This document shows, in pieces, positions 35,409 through 45,158 of a stretch of DNA of 64,000 nt. The first letter of the stretch is position 1. The number at the start of each line of letters is the position of its first letter. Made by a program: the position numbers and the translations under genes. The stretch covers positions 310,001 through 374,000 of the forward strand of contig NZ_CP087714.1 of assembly GCF_039641995.1 (NCBI RefSeq), in the 5' to 3' direction. This stretch comes from Geoglobus acetivorans. Lineage in GTDB: Archaea; Halobacteriota; Archaeoglobi; Archaeoglobales; Archaeoglobaceae. Under the pieces are notes generated by a model. That model worked only from the letters and a program-made list of their open reading frames with translations. It made no database searches and was not told where the DNA came from.

Positions 35409-35908
35409 CGAGGCTGATAAGCTTTGTTGGCACCTCAAACAGCGGTAAAACTACACTTCTCACGAAAATCATTCCGAAGCTCAGGGAAAAGGGGCTGAGG
35501 GTCGCGGTTGTAAAGCACCATGCACACGGTGATTTTGAGATTGACAGGGAAGGCAAGGATTCCTGGAAGCTTTACAGCAGCGGTGCAGATGTTGTAGTCT
35601 CGTCTCCCGTAAAAATGGCCTTCATAAGAAGAGCTGAAAATGACAGCCTCGACTGGATTTTCGATAGGTATCTGAACGGGGATTACGACCTCGTTCTTAC
35701 TGAGGGGTTCAGCAGGGCAGGAAAAGACAGAATTGTTGTGGTAAACCATCCTGAGGAAATTGGCAGGTTCACTCATGGAAGGATTCTTGCCGTGGTTTGC
35801 GATGCTGATGTTGAGGGGTTTCCGGCCTTTAAGAAAGACGATGTTGACGGAATAGTCAGATTCATTCTGGAGCTTGTCGGAAATGAGGGTCGCTGTATTC
35901 AGACCTGA
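35405..35908 (+). CDS. mobB: Molybdopterin-guanine dinucleotide biosynthesis protein MobB
   Basis: GTP-binding helper in making guanylylated molybdenum/tungsten cofactor. The 167-residue protein has the P-loop [15 protein letters not shown] (6-20), [15 protein letters not shown] with conserved His residues, [13 protein letters not shown] and [13 protein letters not shown], matching MobB. It overlaps the preceding nuclease gene by 4 nt and hemD by 26 nt. No other molybdopterin gene is in the window. Confidence 0.9.
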   Translation: MTRLISFVGTSNSGKTTLLTKIIPKLREKGLRVAVVKHHAHGDFEIDREGKDSWKLYSSGADVVVSSPVKMAFIRRAENDSLDWIFDRYLNGDYDLVLTEGFSRAGKDRIVVVNHPEEIGRFTHGRILAVVCDADVEGFPAFKKDDVDGIVRFILELVGNEGRCIQT

Positions 35909-36578
35909 GGAGTATCTGAGCCGGACAGTGGACCTTTTGAGGAGCCAGGGTTATGACGTTCTGGCAGTGCCTATGATCGGCATTGAGGAAAATGATGTGT
36001 GTGTTAGGGATGCAGATTTCACGATAATAACGAGCCAGACCGCAGCCAGAATAGCCCTGAGGAAAAACCTTCTGAGAGGGACAGTAATAGCCATCGGGCC
36101 AAAAACTAAGGAAGCCCTTGGCAGGGAGTGTTTGCTGCCCTCGAAATACGATTCAAAAACCCTTTACGAGGAATTCAGAGAAATAGTCGCAGGCAAAAAG
36201 GTAAATTTGCTGAGGAGCGATAAGGGCGATCCCGTTTTGAACAATCTTTCAGAGGTGTGCGATTTAGAGGAATATCAGCTTTACAGGATCGTACCACTGA
36301 AAGGCGCAATGCAGAAGGAGGCAGTGAGGGAAATCGCCGAGGGTAGGGTGGATGCAGTTATTTTTTCGAGTTCTATGATTGCCGAGAGCTTCATGGAAAA
36401 TGCGAGGGAGACGAATCTTTTTGAGAAGGTTATTGAGCGGCTCAGCAGTATTGTAACTGTTGCAATAGGCCCGCCAACGGCAGGAAAGCTCCAGAGTTTT
36501 GGTGTAAGGGCGTTGATTCCGGAGGAATACACTCTGGATGGGGTAATTTCACTTTTAAAGAGGTTGCAAAGCGCTTAA
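35883..36578 (+). CDS. hemD: Uroporphyrinogen-III synthase
   Basis: Cyclises hydroxymethylbilane with ring-D inversion to uroporphyrinogen III, the substrate of CobA. The 231-residue protein is divergent, as HemD is, but keeps the two-domain pattern: [78 protein letters not shown] and TVAIGPPTAGKLQSFGV. ATG 35883 ([10 protein letters not shown]) preferred; TTG at 35874 possible. Upstream haem genes are not in the window. Confidence 0.85.
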   Translation: MRVAVFRPEEYLSRTVDLLRSQGYDVLAVPMIGIEENDVCVRDADFTIITSQTAARIALRKNLLRGTVIAIGPKTKEALGRECLLPSKYDSKTLYEEFREIVAGKKVNLLRSDKGDPVLNNLSEVCDLEEYQLYRIVPLKGAMQKEAVREIAEGRVDAVIFSSSMIAESFMENARETNLFEKVIERLSSIVTVAIGPPTAGKLQSFGVRALIPEEYTLDGVISLLKRLQSA

Positions 36579-36583
36579 ATATA
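36573..36583 (+). promoter_or_regulatory. TATA box for pyrB
   Basis: GCTTAAATATATC overlaps the end of hemD and lies about 26 bases before the pyrB ATG at 36604, suggesting a leaderless pyrBI transcript separate from the mobB-hemD run. Confidence 0.5.
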
Positions 36584-36603
36584 TCTTCTTCAATCAGATT
36601 TTG

Positions 36604-37497
36604 ATGTCGAAATTCAGGAATCTCATATCCATAGATGACCTGAGCAGAAAGGATATCGAACACATTCTTTCAAGAGCTGATGAATTTCTGGATGTTGCGA
36701 GAGGCGAAAGAAAGCTCAGGATACTTGAGGGCAGAATTCTCGCCAACCTCTTTTTTGAACCTTCCACGAGGACAAGGATGAGTTTCGAGTCTGCAATGAA
36801 GAGGCTGGGGGGTGATGTGATCAATCTTGGAAGTCTTGAGGCCTCAAGCTTTGCCAAAGGAGAGAGCCTTGCAGATGCGCTTAGAGTGGTCGAGCAGTAC
36901 GCTGATTGCATAGTGCTGAGGCATTACAGAGAAGGGTCTGCGAGGTTTGCAAGCGAGATATGCAGCATTCCGGTGATAAATGCCGGAGATGGGGCAGGAC
37001 AGCATCCTACTCAAACTCTGCTGGATCTTTATACGATAAAGAAGGAGGCGAGGCTTGACAATCTGAAAATTGCCCTTGTAGGGGATTTGAAGTATTCAAG
37101 GACTGTTCACTCTCTAATAAAAGCTCTTGCCCTTTTCAATGCCAGGATATACCTTGTATCTCCCGACTCCCTTAAGCTTCCGGAGGAGATACTTGAAATG
37201 GATATTGATTTTGTGGAGAGTGATCTCAAAACGGCTATCGAGGAAGTGGATGTTGTTTACGTCACGAGAATTCAGAAAGAGCGTTTTCCTGATGAGGAGG
37301 AGTACAGAAAGGTTGCCGGAAGTTACAGGATAACTGCGGAGATGCTTGAGAGTAGTGATGCAATAATCATGCACCCTCTGCCAAGGGTTGACGAGATTGC
37401 CTATGATGTTGATGGCCTGAAAAATGCTGTTTACTTCAGACAGGCTTTTTATGGCGTGCCTGTGAGAATGGCGATTCTGGCGGAGGTGCTGCTATGA
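36604..37497 (+). CDS. pyrB: Aspartate carbamoyltransferase catalytic subunit
   Basis: Condenses carbamoyl phosphate and aspartate in pyrimidine synthesis. The 297-residue protein has the carbamoyl-phosphate motif EPSTRTRMSFESAM (about 48-61), KGESLADALR, AGDGAGQHPTQTLLDLYT and MHPLPRVDEI. The ATG at 36604 is directly preceded by a TTG, but the TATA position favours the ATG. Overlaps pyrI by 4 nt. Confidence 0.96.
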   Translation: MSKFRNLISIDDLSRKDIEHILSRADEFLDVARGERKLRILEGRILANLFFEPSTRTRMSFESAMKRLGGDVINLGSLEASSFAKGESLADALRVVEQYADCIVLRHYREGSARFASEICSIPVINAGDGAGQHPTQTLLDLYTIKKEARLDNLKIALVGDLKYSRTVHSLIKALALFNARIYLVSPDSLKLPEEILEMDIDFVESDLKTAIEEVDVVYVTRIQKERFPDEEEYRKVAGSYRITAEMLESSDAIIMHPLPRVDEIAYDVDGLKNAVYFRQAFYGVPVRMAILAEVLL

Positions 37498-37952
37498 ATC
37501 TGCTCACAATCAGCAAGATAAAGGATGGGACAGTTATAGATCACATCCCTTCAGGCAAAGCCCTCGAAGTTCTGAGGATTATCGGTGTGAGGAGCGGGAG
37601 CAAAGAGAAGGTCAGTATGGCGATGAATGTTGAAAGCAGCAAAATGGGAAGAAAGGATATCGTGAAGGTGGAGGGAAAGTACATTGGGGAGGAGGAGCTG
37701 AACAGAATCTCTCTGATAGCTCCGGAAGCTACGATAAACATAATCGAGAACTACGAGATAGTCCGGAAATTCAAGGTTTCGCTGCCTGAAAGGGTGGAGG
37801 GCATTCTCAAATGCCCCAACCGAAACTGCATATCCAACGATCCAAGAGAACCGGTTCTGGCCAGATTCAGGATAGAGAACAGTGATGGCGTTGTGGCGAG
37901 GTGTGAATACTGTGGAAAGAAAGTTTATGAGATAGAAAAGTACTTGGTGTGA
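37494..37952 (+). CDS. pyrI: Aspartate carbamoyltransferase regulatory subunit
   Basis: Allosteric, zinc-containing partner of PyrB. The 152-residue protein has an N-terminal nucleotide-binding domain (GTVIDHIPSGKALEVLRIIG) and a C-terminal zinc domain with four cysteines in CPNRNCIS and CEYCGKKVYE (about 107, 112, 137, 140). Binds ATP/CTP/UTP in known enzymes. Directly follows pyrB. Confidence 0.95.
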   Translation: MNLLTISKIKDGTVIDHIPSGKALEVLRIIGVRSGSKEKVSMAMNVESSKMGRKDIVKVEGKYIGEEELNRISLIAPEATINIIENYEIVRKFKVSLPERVEGILKCPNRNCISNDPREPVLARFRIENSDGVVARCEYCGKKVYEIEKYLV

Positions 37953-37956
37953 GCCT

Positions 37957-38454
37957 ATGTGGAGCAAAATTCGGGAAAAATTTGAGAGGTATCCATCGCA
38001 GATAGCCGTAGCAAAGGAATTTTTGAAGCTTGGCATTTCCGTTAGAGATGGTAAGGCATACTGTGGCAATATTGAGCTCGTTCCGACAAAAATAGCTGAT
38101 GCTGTTGGCGTTGACCGAAAGGTTGTGGTCTCAGCCATTCAGAACATAGAGGATGACGAAGAGCTTAGAAAGGTCTTTTCATCCCTCAGACCTGTGGCAT
38201 ACATAGCCGAAGTTGCCAGAATTCTCGGATTCGGCGTTCTTGAGGTTTATGCGGACAGTCAGAAACCGGGCATAGTCTCTGCTGTAACCCAGATACTTGC
38301 AAGGGAAGGGATATCCATAAGGTACATGCTTGCCGAAGATCCCGAACTCAGCGTTGAAAGCAAGCTCACAGTGGTGACGGAAACGAAGATACCGGGCAAG
38401 CTCGTGGACGAGTTCCTTCAGGTTCCGGGAGTGTTCAAGATAGTTATTGGCTGA
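37957..38454 (+). CDS. ACT-domain regulatory protein
   Basis: A 165-residue protein with an N-terminal helix-turn-helix-like region (TKIADAVGVDRKVVVSAIQNI, about 44-65) and a C-terminal ACT-like domain (VYADSQKPGIVSAVTQILAREGISIRYMLAED). This architecture matches archaeal regulators of amino-acid metabolism with ACT domains. It lies 4 bases after pyrI and may be in the same transcript. Ligand unknown. Confidence 0.75.
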   Translation: MWSKIREKFERYPSQIAVAKEFLKLGISVRDGKAYCGNIELVPTKIADAVGVDRKVVVSAIQNIEDDEELRKVFSSLRPVAYIAEVARILGFGVLEVYADSQKPGIVSAVTQILAREGISIRYMLAEDPELSVESKLTVVTETKIPGKLVDEFLQVPGVFKIVIG

Positions 38455-39888
38455 CTACCACCTTTCTCTCCAGAACGATGGAATGAACAGCGAAAGGACT
38501 GTGAAGAGCTCAAGCCTTCCAATCCACATGTTGAAGGCAAGCACGACCTTTGCAAGGGGATGGAGTGAGGCATAGCTTTCTGTGGCTCCAACAGCTCCAA
38601 GTCCCGGTCCAACGTTGTTTATGGTTGCAGAGACTGCAGAGATGGAGGATATTGCATCAAGTCCGGTGAGTGACACCAGAAACGTCGAAAATACGAAGAT
38701 TAGAACATATAATGAGAAGAATGCTGTGATGTTGTGCAGTATGTCCCAGTCCACCACCTCACCATTGAGCTTTATCAGCCTAACGGATCTGGGTTCTGCG
38801 CTTTTCAGAATCTGATTGAGGGAATATAGAGAGAGCAGGTATATTCGTATTACCTTAATTCCCCCGCCTGTCGAGCCGGTCGAACCTCCAATGAACATGA
38901 GCATCAGAATCAGAATCTTTGCCGAGTCGCCCCATGCGTCAAAGTCAGCTGTGGTGTATCCCGTCGTGGTCATTATACTTGCAACCTGGAAGAATGAGTA
39001 TCTTATCGATTCGAGCAAATCGTAGTTGCCCAGGTTCATCGCTGTCAGCACGATTCCCGAGAGTATGAGGATAAATATGTAAAACCTGAATTCCACATCT
39101 CTGAGGAATTTTGGCTTCCCGGTCAGCAGGAGATAAATTAGAACGAAATTTGTACCGCCAAGAACCATGAAAACGAAAATTGTGAATTCAACTGCCGGGT
39201 TGTTGAAATACGCCACGCTCTCCGTGTGCGTCGAGAATCCCCCGGTGGACAGGGTTGTGAATGTGTGGTTTACCGCATCAAAAAATGAAACACCAAGCAG
39301 TTTCAGAAATGCGATTTCGAGGACAGTCAGTATCATGTAGGTCGCATACAGTCTTAATGCAGTGTCTCTCATTTTCGGCCTTATTTTCTCTATTTTCAGT
39401 CCGGGAACTTCAGCCTGTAGTAAAGTCTCCCCTTTCTTTGAGAGGGCAGGAAATATTGCGACGAAGAGGACGACGATACCCATACCACCGAGCCACTGTG
39501 TTAAGCTTCTCCACAGGAGCAGTGATCTGGGGAGGTTTTCAACTCTGTCAAAAATGGTGGCACCGGTTGTCGTGAATCCGGACATGGTTTCAAAGAAGGC
39601 ATCTATGAAACCCACTCCGTAGTGGATGTATGGAATGGAGCCAACAAGAACTGTTATGAGCCATCCAAGTCCCACGATGGCGTATCCTTCCTTGTACTTT
39701 GCGTACTCGCTCTCAGGTTTTGATGCGACATAGAACGCAATCCCAAGCGCCATCGAAATGATCATGGGTATTATGAATGCAGAAAGATCTTCTCCGTATA
39801 TGTGGGCGGATATAAGTGGCAGGATGAATATGAAAGAATAGTAAATCGAAATCTGGCCCAGATAATTGACCACCAGTTTGGTGTTCAT
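38455..39888 (-). CDS. trkH: Potassium uptake membrane subunit TrkH
   Basis: K+-translocating subunit, about 477 residues, with the four-repeat channel layout. Pore-loop motifs include TMSGFTTTGATIF, FTTLSTGGFSTHT, ASIMTTTGYTTADF and SATINNVGPGLGAVG. A start at 39888 (MNTKLVVNYL) gives a 4-nt overlap with trkA and follows homologues; the ATG at 39927 adds 13 charged residues. Works with TrkA encoded just upstream. Confidence 0.93.
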   Translation of the reverse strand: MNTKLVVNYLGQISIYYSFIFILPLISAHIYGEDLSAFIIPMIISMALGIAFYVASKPESEYAKYKEGYAIVGLGWLITVLVGSIPYIHYGVGFIDAFFETMSGFTTTGATIFDRVENLPRSLLLWRSLTQWLGGMGIVVLFVAIFPALSKKGETLLQAEVPGLKIEKIRPKMRDTALRLYATYMILTVLEIAFLKLLGVSFFDAVNHTFTTLSTGGFSTHTESVAYFNNPAVEFTIFVFMVLGGTNFVLIYLLLTGKPKFLRDVEFRFYIFILILSGIVLTAMNLGNYDLLESIRYSFFQVASIMTTTGYTTADFDAWGDSAKILILMLMFIGGSTGSTGGGIKVIRIYLLSLYSLNQILKSAEPRSVRLIKLNGEVVDWDILHNITAFFSLYVLIFVFSTFLVSLTGLDAISSISAVSATINNVGPGLGAVGATESYASLHPLAKVVLAFNMWIGRLELFTVLSLFIPSFWRERW

Positions 39889-41186
39889 GCCATCAGCCTT
39901 TTTTTCACCTTTTCTACGTTCTCCCACGTGGTTATGATGTATACCAAGTCTCCTCTGCTAATCTCTGTATCTCCCTTGGCGATCTCGATCTCGCCCTCTC
40001 TTCTGATTGCGACAATTATTGTGCTTTCGGGGAGCTTTATCTCTGAGACTTTTTTCCCATCAATTCCGCTCTCTATTTCAAGAACCACAACGCCCTCTTT
40101 CACCTCTCCAATCGCCCTTATGTCCATCAGCCTGAGGAGCTTCATAACCTCAAGGTATGTTGCCCTTCTTGGAGATACAGCAGCGTCAACACCCACCTTC
40201 TCAAACAGAGGTATGTACTCCTTCTTATCCACCTTGACAAACGCCTTTTTTGCCCCAAGACTTTTCGCAAGGAGTGCGATGAGCAGATTTTTCTCATCGC
40301 TTTCGGTGGCAACGATTGCGATGTCTGCCTTGTCAATCTCCTCCTCCATCAGCAGGTCTATGTCAGTTGCGTTTCCGACAATGACCTTTGTCCTTTTCAA
40401 TTCCTTTTTTGCCCTTTCAGCGATACTCTCGTCGAGATCTATCATCTTGATGTTCAGATTGGATTTCTCGAGTATTTTTGCAGTGTATACTCCAATCTCA
40501 CCTGCCCCCACAATGAAGACGTTTCTCACAACTGGCTCGCCTATCACTCCTCTGAGAACCTGAATTTCCTCCTTTTTTCCAAATACTGCCAGTATGTCTC
40601 CGGGTAGGATTTCTGTATTTCCTCTCGGGAGCAGGATTTTGCCTTTTCTGTGTATTGCAGCCACAATCACATTTTTCGGGAACCCTGCATCGGCAATTGT
40701 TTTTCCTGCAAGGAGTGAATCCTCCCTCACCGCCATCTCCACAAGTATGGCATCCTCAAGCTCTGCAAATTCCACAGAGCCGGGAATCGTTACCAGCCTT
40801 GCAAGATAACTGGCGAGGACGAGGTTGGGGCATACAAGGACATCGTATCCCACGGGGTGGTTCCTTATCACCGGCATGTCTGCATATTCTGGCTTGTCTA
40901 CCCTTACGATGACGGTTTTAACTCCCAGCTTTTTTGCAGCTAAGGCTGAGAGCAGGTTTATCTCGTCGTTGCCCGTAACTGCAAGAAACAGATCTGCAGA
41001 CTCAATACTTGCTCTTTTGAGTACAGCAACGTTTGCTGCGTTTCCCATCACAACCTCCACATTCAGCTTGTCAACTTCCTGGGCTTTTGATAGGTCACTC
41101 TCGATTACCGTGACATCATAGTCTTCCGCAAGCTCTTTTGCGATGTTGTATCCCACCTCGCCGGCTCCGGCTATCACTATCCTCAT
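39885..41186 (-). CDS. trkA: Trk potassium uptake regulatory subunit TrkA
   Basis: Cytoplasmic NAD-binding regulator with two RCK units. The 433-residue protein has two Rossmann glycine motifs: IAGAGEVGYNIAKEL (about 4-18) and IVGAGEIGVYTAKIL (about 223-237). Each is followed by a TrkA-C domain. It overlaps trkH and tatC by 4 nt each, giving a tatC-trkA-trkH run. Confidence 0.93.
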   Translation of the reverse strand: MRIVIAGAGEVGYNIAKELAEDYDVTVIESDLSKAQEVDKLNVEVVMGNAANVAVLKRASIESADLFLAVTGNDEINLLSALAAKKLGVKTVIVRVDKPEYADMPVIRNHPVGYDVLVCPNLVLASYLARLVTIPGSVEFAELEDAILVEMAVREDSLLAGKTIADAGFPKNVIVAAIHRKGKILLPRGNTEILPGDILAVFGKKEEIQVLRGVIGEPVVRNVFIVGAGEIGVYTAKILEKSNLNIKMIDLDESIAERAKKELKRTKVIVGNATDIDLLMEEEIDKADIAIVATESDEKNLLIALLAKSLGAKKAFVKVDKKEYIPLFEKVGVDAAVSPRRATYLEVMKLLRLMDIRAIGEVKEGVVVLEIESGIDGKKVSEIKLPESTIIVAIRREGEIEIAKGDTEISRGDLVYIITTWENVEKVKKRLMA

Positions 41187-41902
41187 TGTGTATCCCTCTC
41201 GAATATCTTGGCTATTAATATACTTATCTCATACATCACGACAACCGCTGCAAGCACAATCATCTGGGTAACCCCCGTAAAATCGAGTGTGAGGTTTGTG
41301 GCGAGGATGAACACAACCACATATACGATCAGGCGTTTATCTCTCAGCCACCTGTGACTGATAAGCCCCAGTTTTACGGCTATGAGTGTTACAACCGGGA
41401 TCTGAAACGATAACCCTACTGAGAGGGACAGCTTTACCGCATTGTTCAGGGCTTTTCTCACTGACAGAAACGGCTCGGCACCAAAGTACTCAACAACCGT
41501 AACGCTGTAGAGCTTTGGCAGAATTATGTAGTATGAAAAGAGAACGCCTATTAAAAATGTGACGTATGAGAATGGTGCAAGCCTCCTGACGAACTCCCGC
41601 TCGTGAGGATAGAGCCCTGGCTTCATGAACAGGTATATCTGGTAGATTATCCAGGGATATGTTGCCAGAAAGGCGAGAAATGCGGAAATCAGAATTCTTG
41701 CAATCATGTATTCGGTTGGTGTGTAAACGACCATGTCCTTTTCGGGGAAAAGCTGCTGCCAGAGGAAAGTCAGTATTCTGTCGGAAAAGTAAAAGAATGC
41801 TCCCGTGACCAGGAAGAAGGGTATGACGCCCTTTGTAACCCGTTCTTTCAGCTCGGCAAGATGTTCTCTAAGTTCCATGTCCCTGTCTTCAGGTGGCTGC
41901 AC
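41183..41902 (-). CDS. tatC: Twin-arginine translocase subunit TatC
   Basis: Core receptor of the Tat folded-protein export system. The 239-residue protein has six membrane helices and the family N-terminal MELREHLAELKERV, with the FMKPGLYPHEREFVRRLAPFS loop containing the signal-binding acidic residue. Start at 41902, with ATG 41878 (MELREH) as an alternative. TatA is not seen in the window. Divergent from the AcnX gene. Confidence 0.93.
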   Translation of the reverse strand: MQPPEDRDMELREHLAELKERVTKGVIPFFLVTGAFFYFSDRILTFLWQQLFPEKDMVVYTPTEYMIARILISAFLAFLATYPWIIYQIYLFMKPGLYPHEREFVRRLAPFSYVTFLIGVLFSYYIILPKLYSVTVVEYFGAEPFLSVRKALNNAVKLSLSVGLSFQIPVVTLIAVKLGLISHRWLRDKRLIVYVVVFILATNLTLDFTGVTQMIVLAAVVVMYEISILIAKIFERDTQ

Positions 41903-41984
41903 AGCAGGGTATATGCACGGCTACTTAAAAAATCATCCATGCTTTATGGAAACTGATTTATTTTTGTCCCCGAAATTTCATTCA

Positions 41985-43112
41985 ATGCATCTCACGAAGG
42001 ATGAAGAAAAGCTGCTCGAAAGTGAGAACGAAACGGTAAGAAAGTGCATGGAAATTCTTGTGGCTCTCGGAGAGATTTACGGGGCTGAAAGGCTCGTGGA
42101 GATAAAATCTGCTCAAATTTCTGGAATATCCTACGGAAATATTGGCGATGCCGGGCTTGAATGGCTGGAAACCCTGAACGCCAAGGTTGTGGTAAAGAGT
42201 TACGTGAATCCTGCTGGCATGGACATTGAAAAATGGCAGGAGATGGGTATTGACGAGGGATTTTATGAAAAGCAGATGAGAGTACTCAGCGCTCTTAAGA
42301 GGCTGGGTGTGGAAATGACGCTTACGTGCACACCCTATTACATCGATACGCCCTCGTATGGGGATCATCTTGCATGGGCTGAAAGCTCTGCTGTGATTTA
42401 CGCCAACTCTGTGATTGGGGCGAGAACCAACAGAGAGAGCGGAATTTCTGCCCTGGCTGCAGCGATCGTCGGTAAAACTCCAATGTATGGTTTGCATTTA
42501 AAGGAAAACAGGGCTCCGGAGGTCAGGATAGTTGTCAGGGGGGTTGAGCCAGCGTATGCCGGGTACGAAGTCGGGAAGCTGGTTGGTGCCAGTATCCCCT
42601 TCGTGGAGTTTGACAGAACACTTTCCAGGGATGAACTCAAGGCGTTTGGTGCCGCACTGGCTGCAAGTGGAGGAGCGGGCATGTTTCATGTCAAAGAACA
42701 AACTCCCGAATGGGAGGATTTCAGCATTCCGGAAGAAAAAATTGAGTTCGAGCCTGATGGAGAGCTCAGGGGATGTGAACCTGACCTCATAGCCATTGGA
42801 TGTCCCCATTTATCACCTGAAGAGCTTAAAGAGATCCACTATCTTCTCAAGAGACATGGCAGGGTTAAAAGGGAGGTATGGCTCTTCACATCGAGATCGG
42901 TAATGAAGGAGCATGCAGAGCTTGTTGAAAAAATAAGGAGTTTTGGAGTCAGGGTTTTTGCAGACACATGCATGGTCGTCTCACCGGCGAGTGAGAGGTT
43001 TGAGTGTGTGATGGTCAATAGTGGGAAAGCTTTTGAGTATCTGCCCAAGCTGAGAGGAGTAAAGGCCATTTTTGGTTCTGTAGAGGAGTGCATAAGGAGG
43101 GCTGCCGAATGA
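41985..43112 (+). CDS. Phosphomevalonate dehydratase large subunit (aconitase X)
   Basis: Aconitase X (DUF521) large subunit. In archaea this pair makes trans-anhydromevalonate 5-phosphate, a step of the archaeal mevalonate pathway to isoprenoid lipids. The 375-residue protein has SAQISGISYGNIGDAG near 45, TCTPYYIDTPSYGDHLAWAESSAVIYANSV with [4Fe-4S] Cys, GARTNRESG and the C-terminal CVMVNSGKAFEY. An internal TATA-like GATTTATTTTTG precedes the ATG at 41985. Overlaps the small subunit by 4 nt. Confidence 0.9.
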   Translation: MHLTKDEEKLLESENETVRKCMEILVALGEIYGAERLVEIKSAQISGISYGNIGDAGLEWLETLNAKVVVKSYVNPAGMDIEKWQEMGIDEGFYEKQMRVLSALKRLGVEMTLTCTPYYIDTPSYGDHLAWAESSAVIYANSVIGARTNRESGISALAAAIVGKTPMYGLHLKENRAPEVRIVVRGVEPAYAGYEVGKLVGASIPFVEFDRTLSRDELKAFGAALAASGGAGMFHVKEQTPEWEDFSIPEEKIEFEPDGELRGCEPDLIAIGCPHLSPEELKEIHYLLKRHGRVKREVWLFTSRSVMKEHAELVEKIRSFGVRVFADTCMVVSPASERFECVMVNSGKAFEYLPKLRGVKAIFGSVEECIRRAAE

Positions 43113-43516
43113 AACTCAGAGTGAGGAGCATTTCAAGGGGAAGGGCTGAAGGTTATGCGATTGTTTCGAAGAAACCGGTATCCTTTCTGGGGGATGTCAA
43201 TCCAGAAACCGGAGTAATTGTTGATTCGAGCAGCGATATTTATGGGGAGAGCATAGCTGGAAAGATATTCGTCTTTCCTGAAGGCAGGGGATCTACCGTT
43301 GGCACGTACATCCTTCTGAGGATGAAAAAGAATGGATGCGCCCCTGCGGGGATTGTGATGGAAAAAAGCGAGGCTATTGTTGCTGTTGGTGCCATAATTG
43401 CGGAGATCCCGCTGGTGGACATGCCGGAAGCTGATGGTTTTGATATGATCCAGTCCGGGAATTTTGTCAGAATCAATGCCGATGAGGGGTGGATTGAGGT
43501 TGAGAGAGAAGATTGA
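43109..43516 (+). CDS. Phosphomevalonate dehydratase small subunit (AcnX swivel)
   Basis: Swivelling-domain partner (DUF126) of the aconitase X large subunit, 135 residues. Features are GRAEGYAIVSKKPVSFLGDVNPETG, IAGKIFVFPEGRGSTVGTYIL (active-site Ser/Gly region) and APAGIVMEKSEAIVAVGAI. Start ATG 43109 overlaps the large subunit stop (ATGA); an upstream ATG at 43088 is unlikely. Confidence 0.9.
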   Translation: MKLRVRSISRGRAEGYAIVSKKPVSFLGDVNPETGVIVDSSSDIYGESIAGKIFVFPEGRGSTVGTYILLRMKKNGCAPAGIVMEKSEAIVAVGAIIAEIPLVDMPEADGFDMIQSGNFVRINADEGWIEVERED

Positions 43517-44510
43517 GAGATATTTTCACGTTTACTATCACGAAAAAGGAGAAGATTTTGAGAGGTATTATGTTCTGCCTCTTGTGAATCTCAATTCGGA
43601 GGAGGTGCAGTATCTCTTTCAGGAACTCTCTGAGAACTACGACGTGAGGTTGAAGACGCATTTCGGTGAGTTCATTCTGGAACTGAAAAGGAGGAAGGAA
43701 AGTTACAGGTTGAACGTAATACTGTTCATCGCAACCTTTGCGAGCATCACGTTTACCGGGTCCACGTTTTATGGCTCATTTGATTTAATTCTCGGTCTGA
43801 AATTTGCAGTTGCCCTCATGTTCGTTCTGGGGAGCCATGAGATGGGCCACTTCATCGCGTCAAAGAGATGGGGGATGAAGGCATCACTGCCATACTTCAT
43901 CCCCTTTCCAACGATCATAGGCACTCTGGGTGCGGTAATCAGGCAGAGGGGTGTGATAAAGAGCAGGCGGGCATTGCTGGAAATAGGTGCTTCCGGTCCG
44001 CTTGCAGGAGTTGTGGCGGCACTGATTGTGACATATATAGGATTGAAACTGCCAGTTCCCGAACTAAGTGTAGAGGGTGGGGGCGGAATAATGCTCGGAG
44101 AGCCCCTGCTGTTCAGGTTCGTGGCAAACGTTGCCGGATTTACTGGAGAGTACATCCATCCCGTCGCCTTTGCGGGCTGGGTGGGGATGTTTGTTACTGC
44201 CCTGAATCTAATTCCTGTTGGCCAGCTTGATGGAGGACATGTGATGAGGGCGATGCTGGGGAACAGGGCTGATGCGATTTCGAGGATTTTTCCGTTTGTT
44301 CTCCTCGCTGCAGGGTATCTCTTCAAAGATTCGGGGGGGATCTGGTTCTTCTGGGCAATACTGGCATTCTTCTTTTCTATGCAGAGACATCCAAAGCCAT
44401 ACGATGACAGTCCGCTGCCCCTGAAGTATCTCCTTCTAGGAATAGTGACGTTTGTGGTCGGGGCCTTATGCTTCACACCGGTTCCCTTCAAATTTGTGGA
44501 AGGCTTATAA
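43500..44510 (+). CDS. Site-2 protease family zinc metalloprotease
   Basis: Intramembrane metalloprotease of about 336 residues. The zinc motif HEMGH is in [16 protein letters not shown], and the third ligand is in LNLIPVGQLDGGHVMRAM. Around six to seven membrane segments. An N-terminal cytoplasmic domain (about 1-75) precedes them. Start is uncertain: TTG 43500 has GGGGTGG 6 bases upstream; ATGs at 43482 or 43476 are alternatives. Overlaps the AcnX small subunit. Substrate unknown; such proteases usually release membrane-held regulators. Confidence 0.85.
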   Translation: MREKIERYFHVYYHEKGEDFERYYVLPLVNLNSEEVQYLFQELSENYDVRLKTHFGEFILELKRRKESYRLNVILFIATFASITFTGSTFYGSFDLILGLKFAVALMFVLGSHEMGHFIASKRWGMKASLPYFIPFPTIIGTLGAVIRQRGVIKSRRALLEIGASGPLAGVVAALIVTYIGLKLPVPELSVEGGGGIMLGEPLLFRFVANVAGFTGEYIHPVAFAGWVGMFVTALNLIPVGQLDGGHVMRAMLGNRADAISRIFPFVLLAAGYLFKDSGGIWFFWAILAFFFSMQRHPKPYDDSPLPLKYLLLGIVTFVVGALCFTPVPFKFVEGL

Positions 44511-44532
44511 AGGATGGCGAGGGAGTTAGACT

Positions 44533-45087
44533 GTGAGATTGCATGAAATGCTTGCGAACATCCTGGATTCAACGCTCGAGTATGTAAGAACCGAGAGAAT
44601 TGCGGCAATACTCATACCGATTGTAAACTCGAAACATCCTGAGATCGTAATGATCAAGAGGAAAAAGACACTGAGCAGGAGTGCGGGACACATCGCCTTT
44701 CCCGGTGGGATGAAGGACGAAGATGAAAGTCCGGTGGATACAGCTTTAAGGGAAACTGAAGAGGAGATTGGTGTTGATGCTGAAAAGGTTGAGGTTCTCG
44801 GTTTTCTGACTCCTCAGGAGGTTATTGAGCACAGGATAAAAATTCATCCTGTGGTGGGAGTGATTGATAAGGCAGAATTCATAAAAAATGATGCTGAGGT
44901 TGACAGAATTCTCGTCGACAGACTCGACCTCGTTCTCAAATCGAGACGAATTGCAGACTGGGGGCCTAATTTCGAGTGCGACGGAGAACTGGTATGGGGA
45001 GCATCGAGCAGAATACTTGATGACCTGTACATGAGGATAATTCGCAATTTTGGTGGCATAGATGCTTTTTTCGAAATGCTGGGTTGA
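44533..45087 (+). CDS. Nudix hydrolase (CoA pyrophosphatase-like)
   Basis: A 184-residue Nudix enzyme. The Nudix box is visible as GGMKDEDESP followed by ALRETEEEIG (about 53-76). A preceding LSRSAGHIAFPGG segment (UPF0035-like) and the layout resemble NudL-type CoA diphosphatases, but substrate cannot be fixed. Starts with GTG at 44533, or ATG 44545. Lies after the site-2 protease. Confidence 0.85.
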   Translation: MRLHEMLANILDSTLEYVRTERIAAILIPIVNSKHPEIVMIKRKKTLSRSAGHIAFPGGMKDEDESPVDTALRETEEEIGVDAEKVEVLGFLTPQEVIEHRIKIHPVVGVIDKAEFIKNDAEVDRILVDRLDLVLKSRRIADWGPNFECDGELVWGASSRILDDLYMRIIRNFGGIDAFFEMLG

Positions 45088-45158
45088 TCTTCTATTCTGC
45101 GAAACACAATTGCAGATTCGAAAAGTAATTTAAATTGAATTATTAAATTCCAATCTGA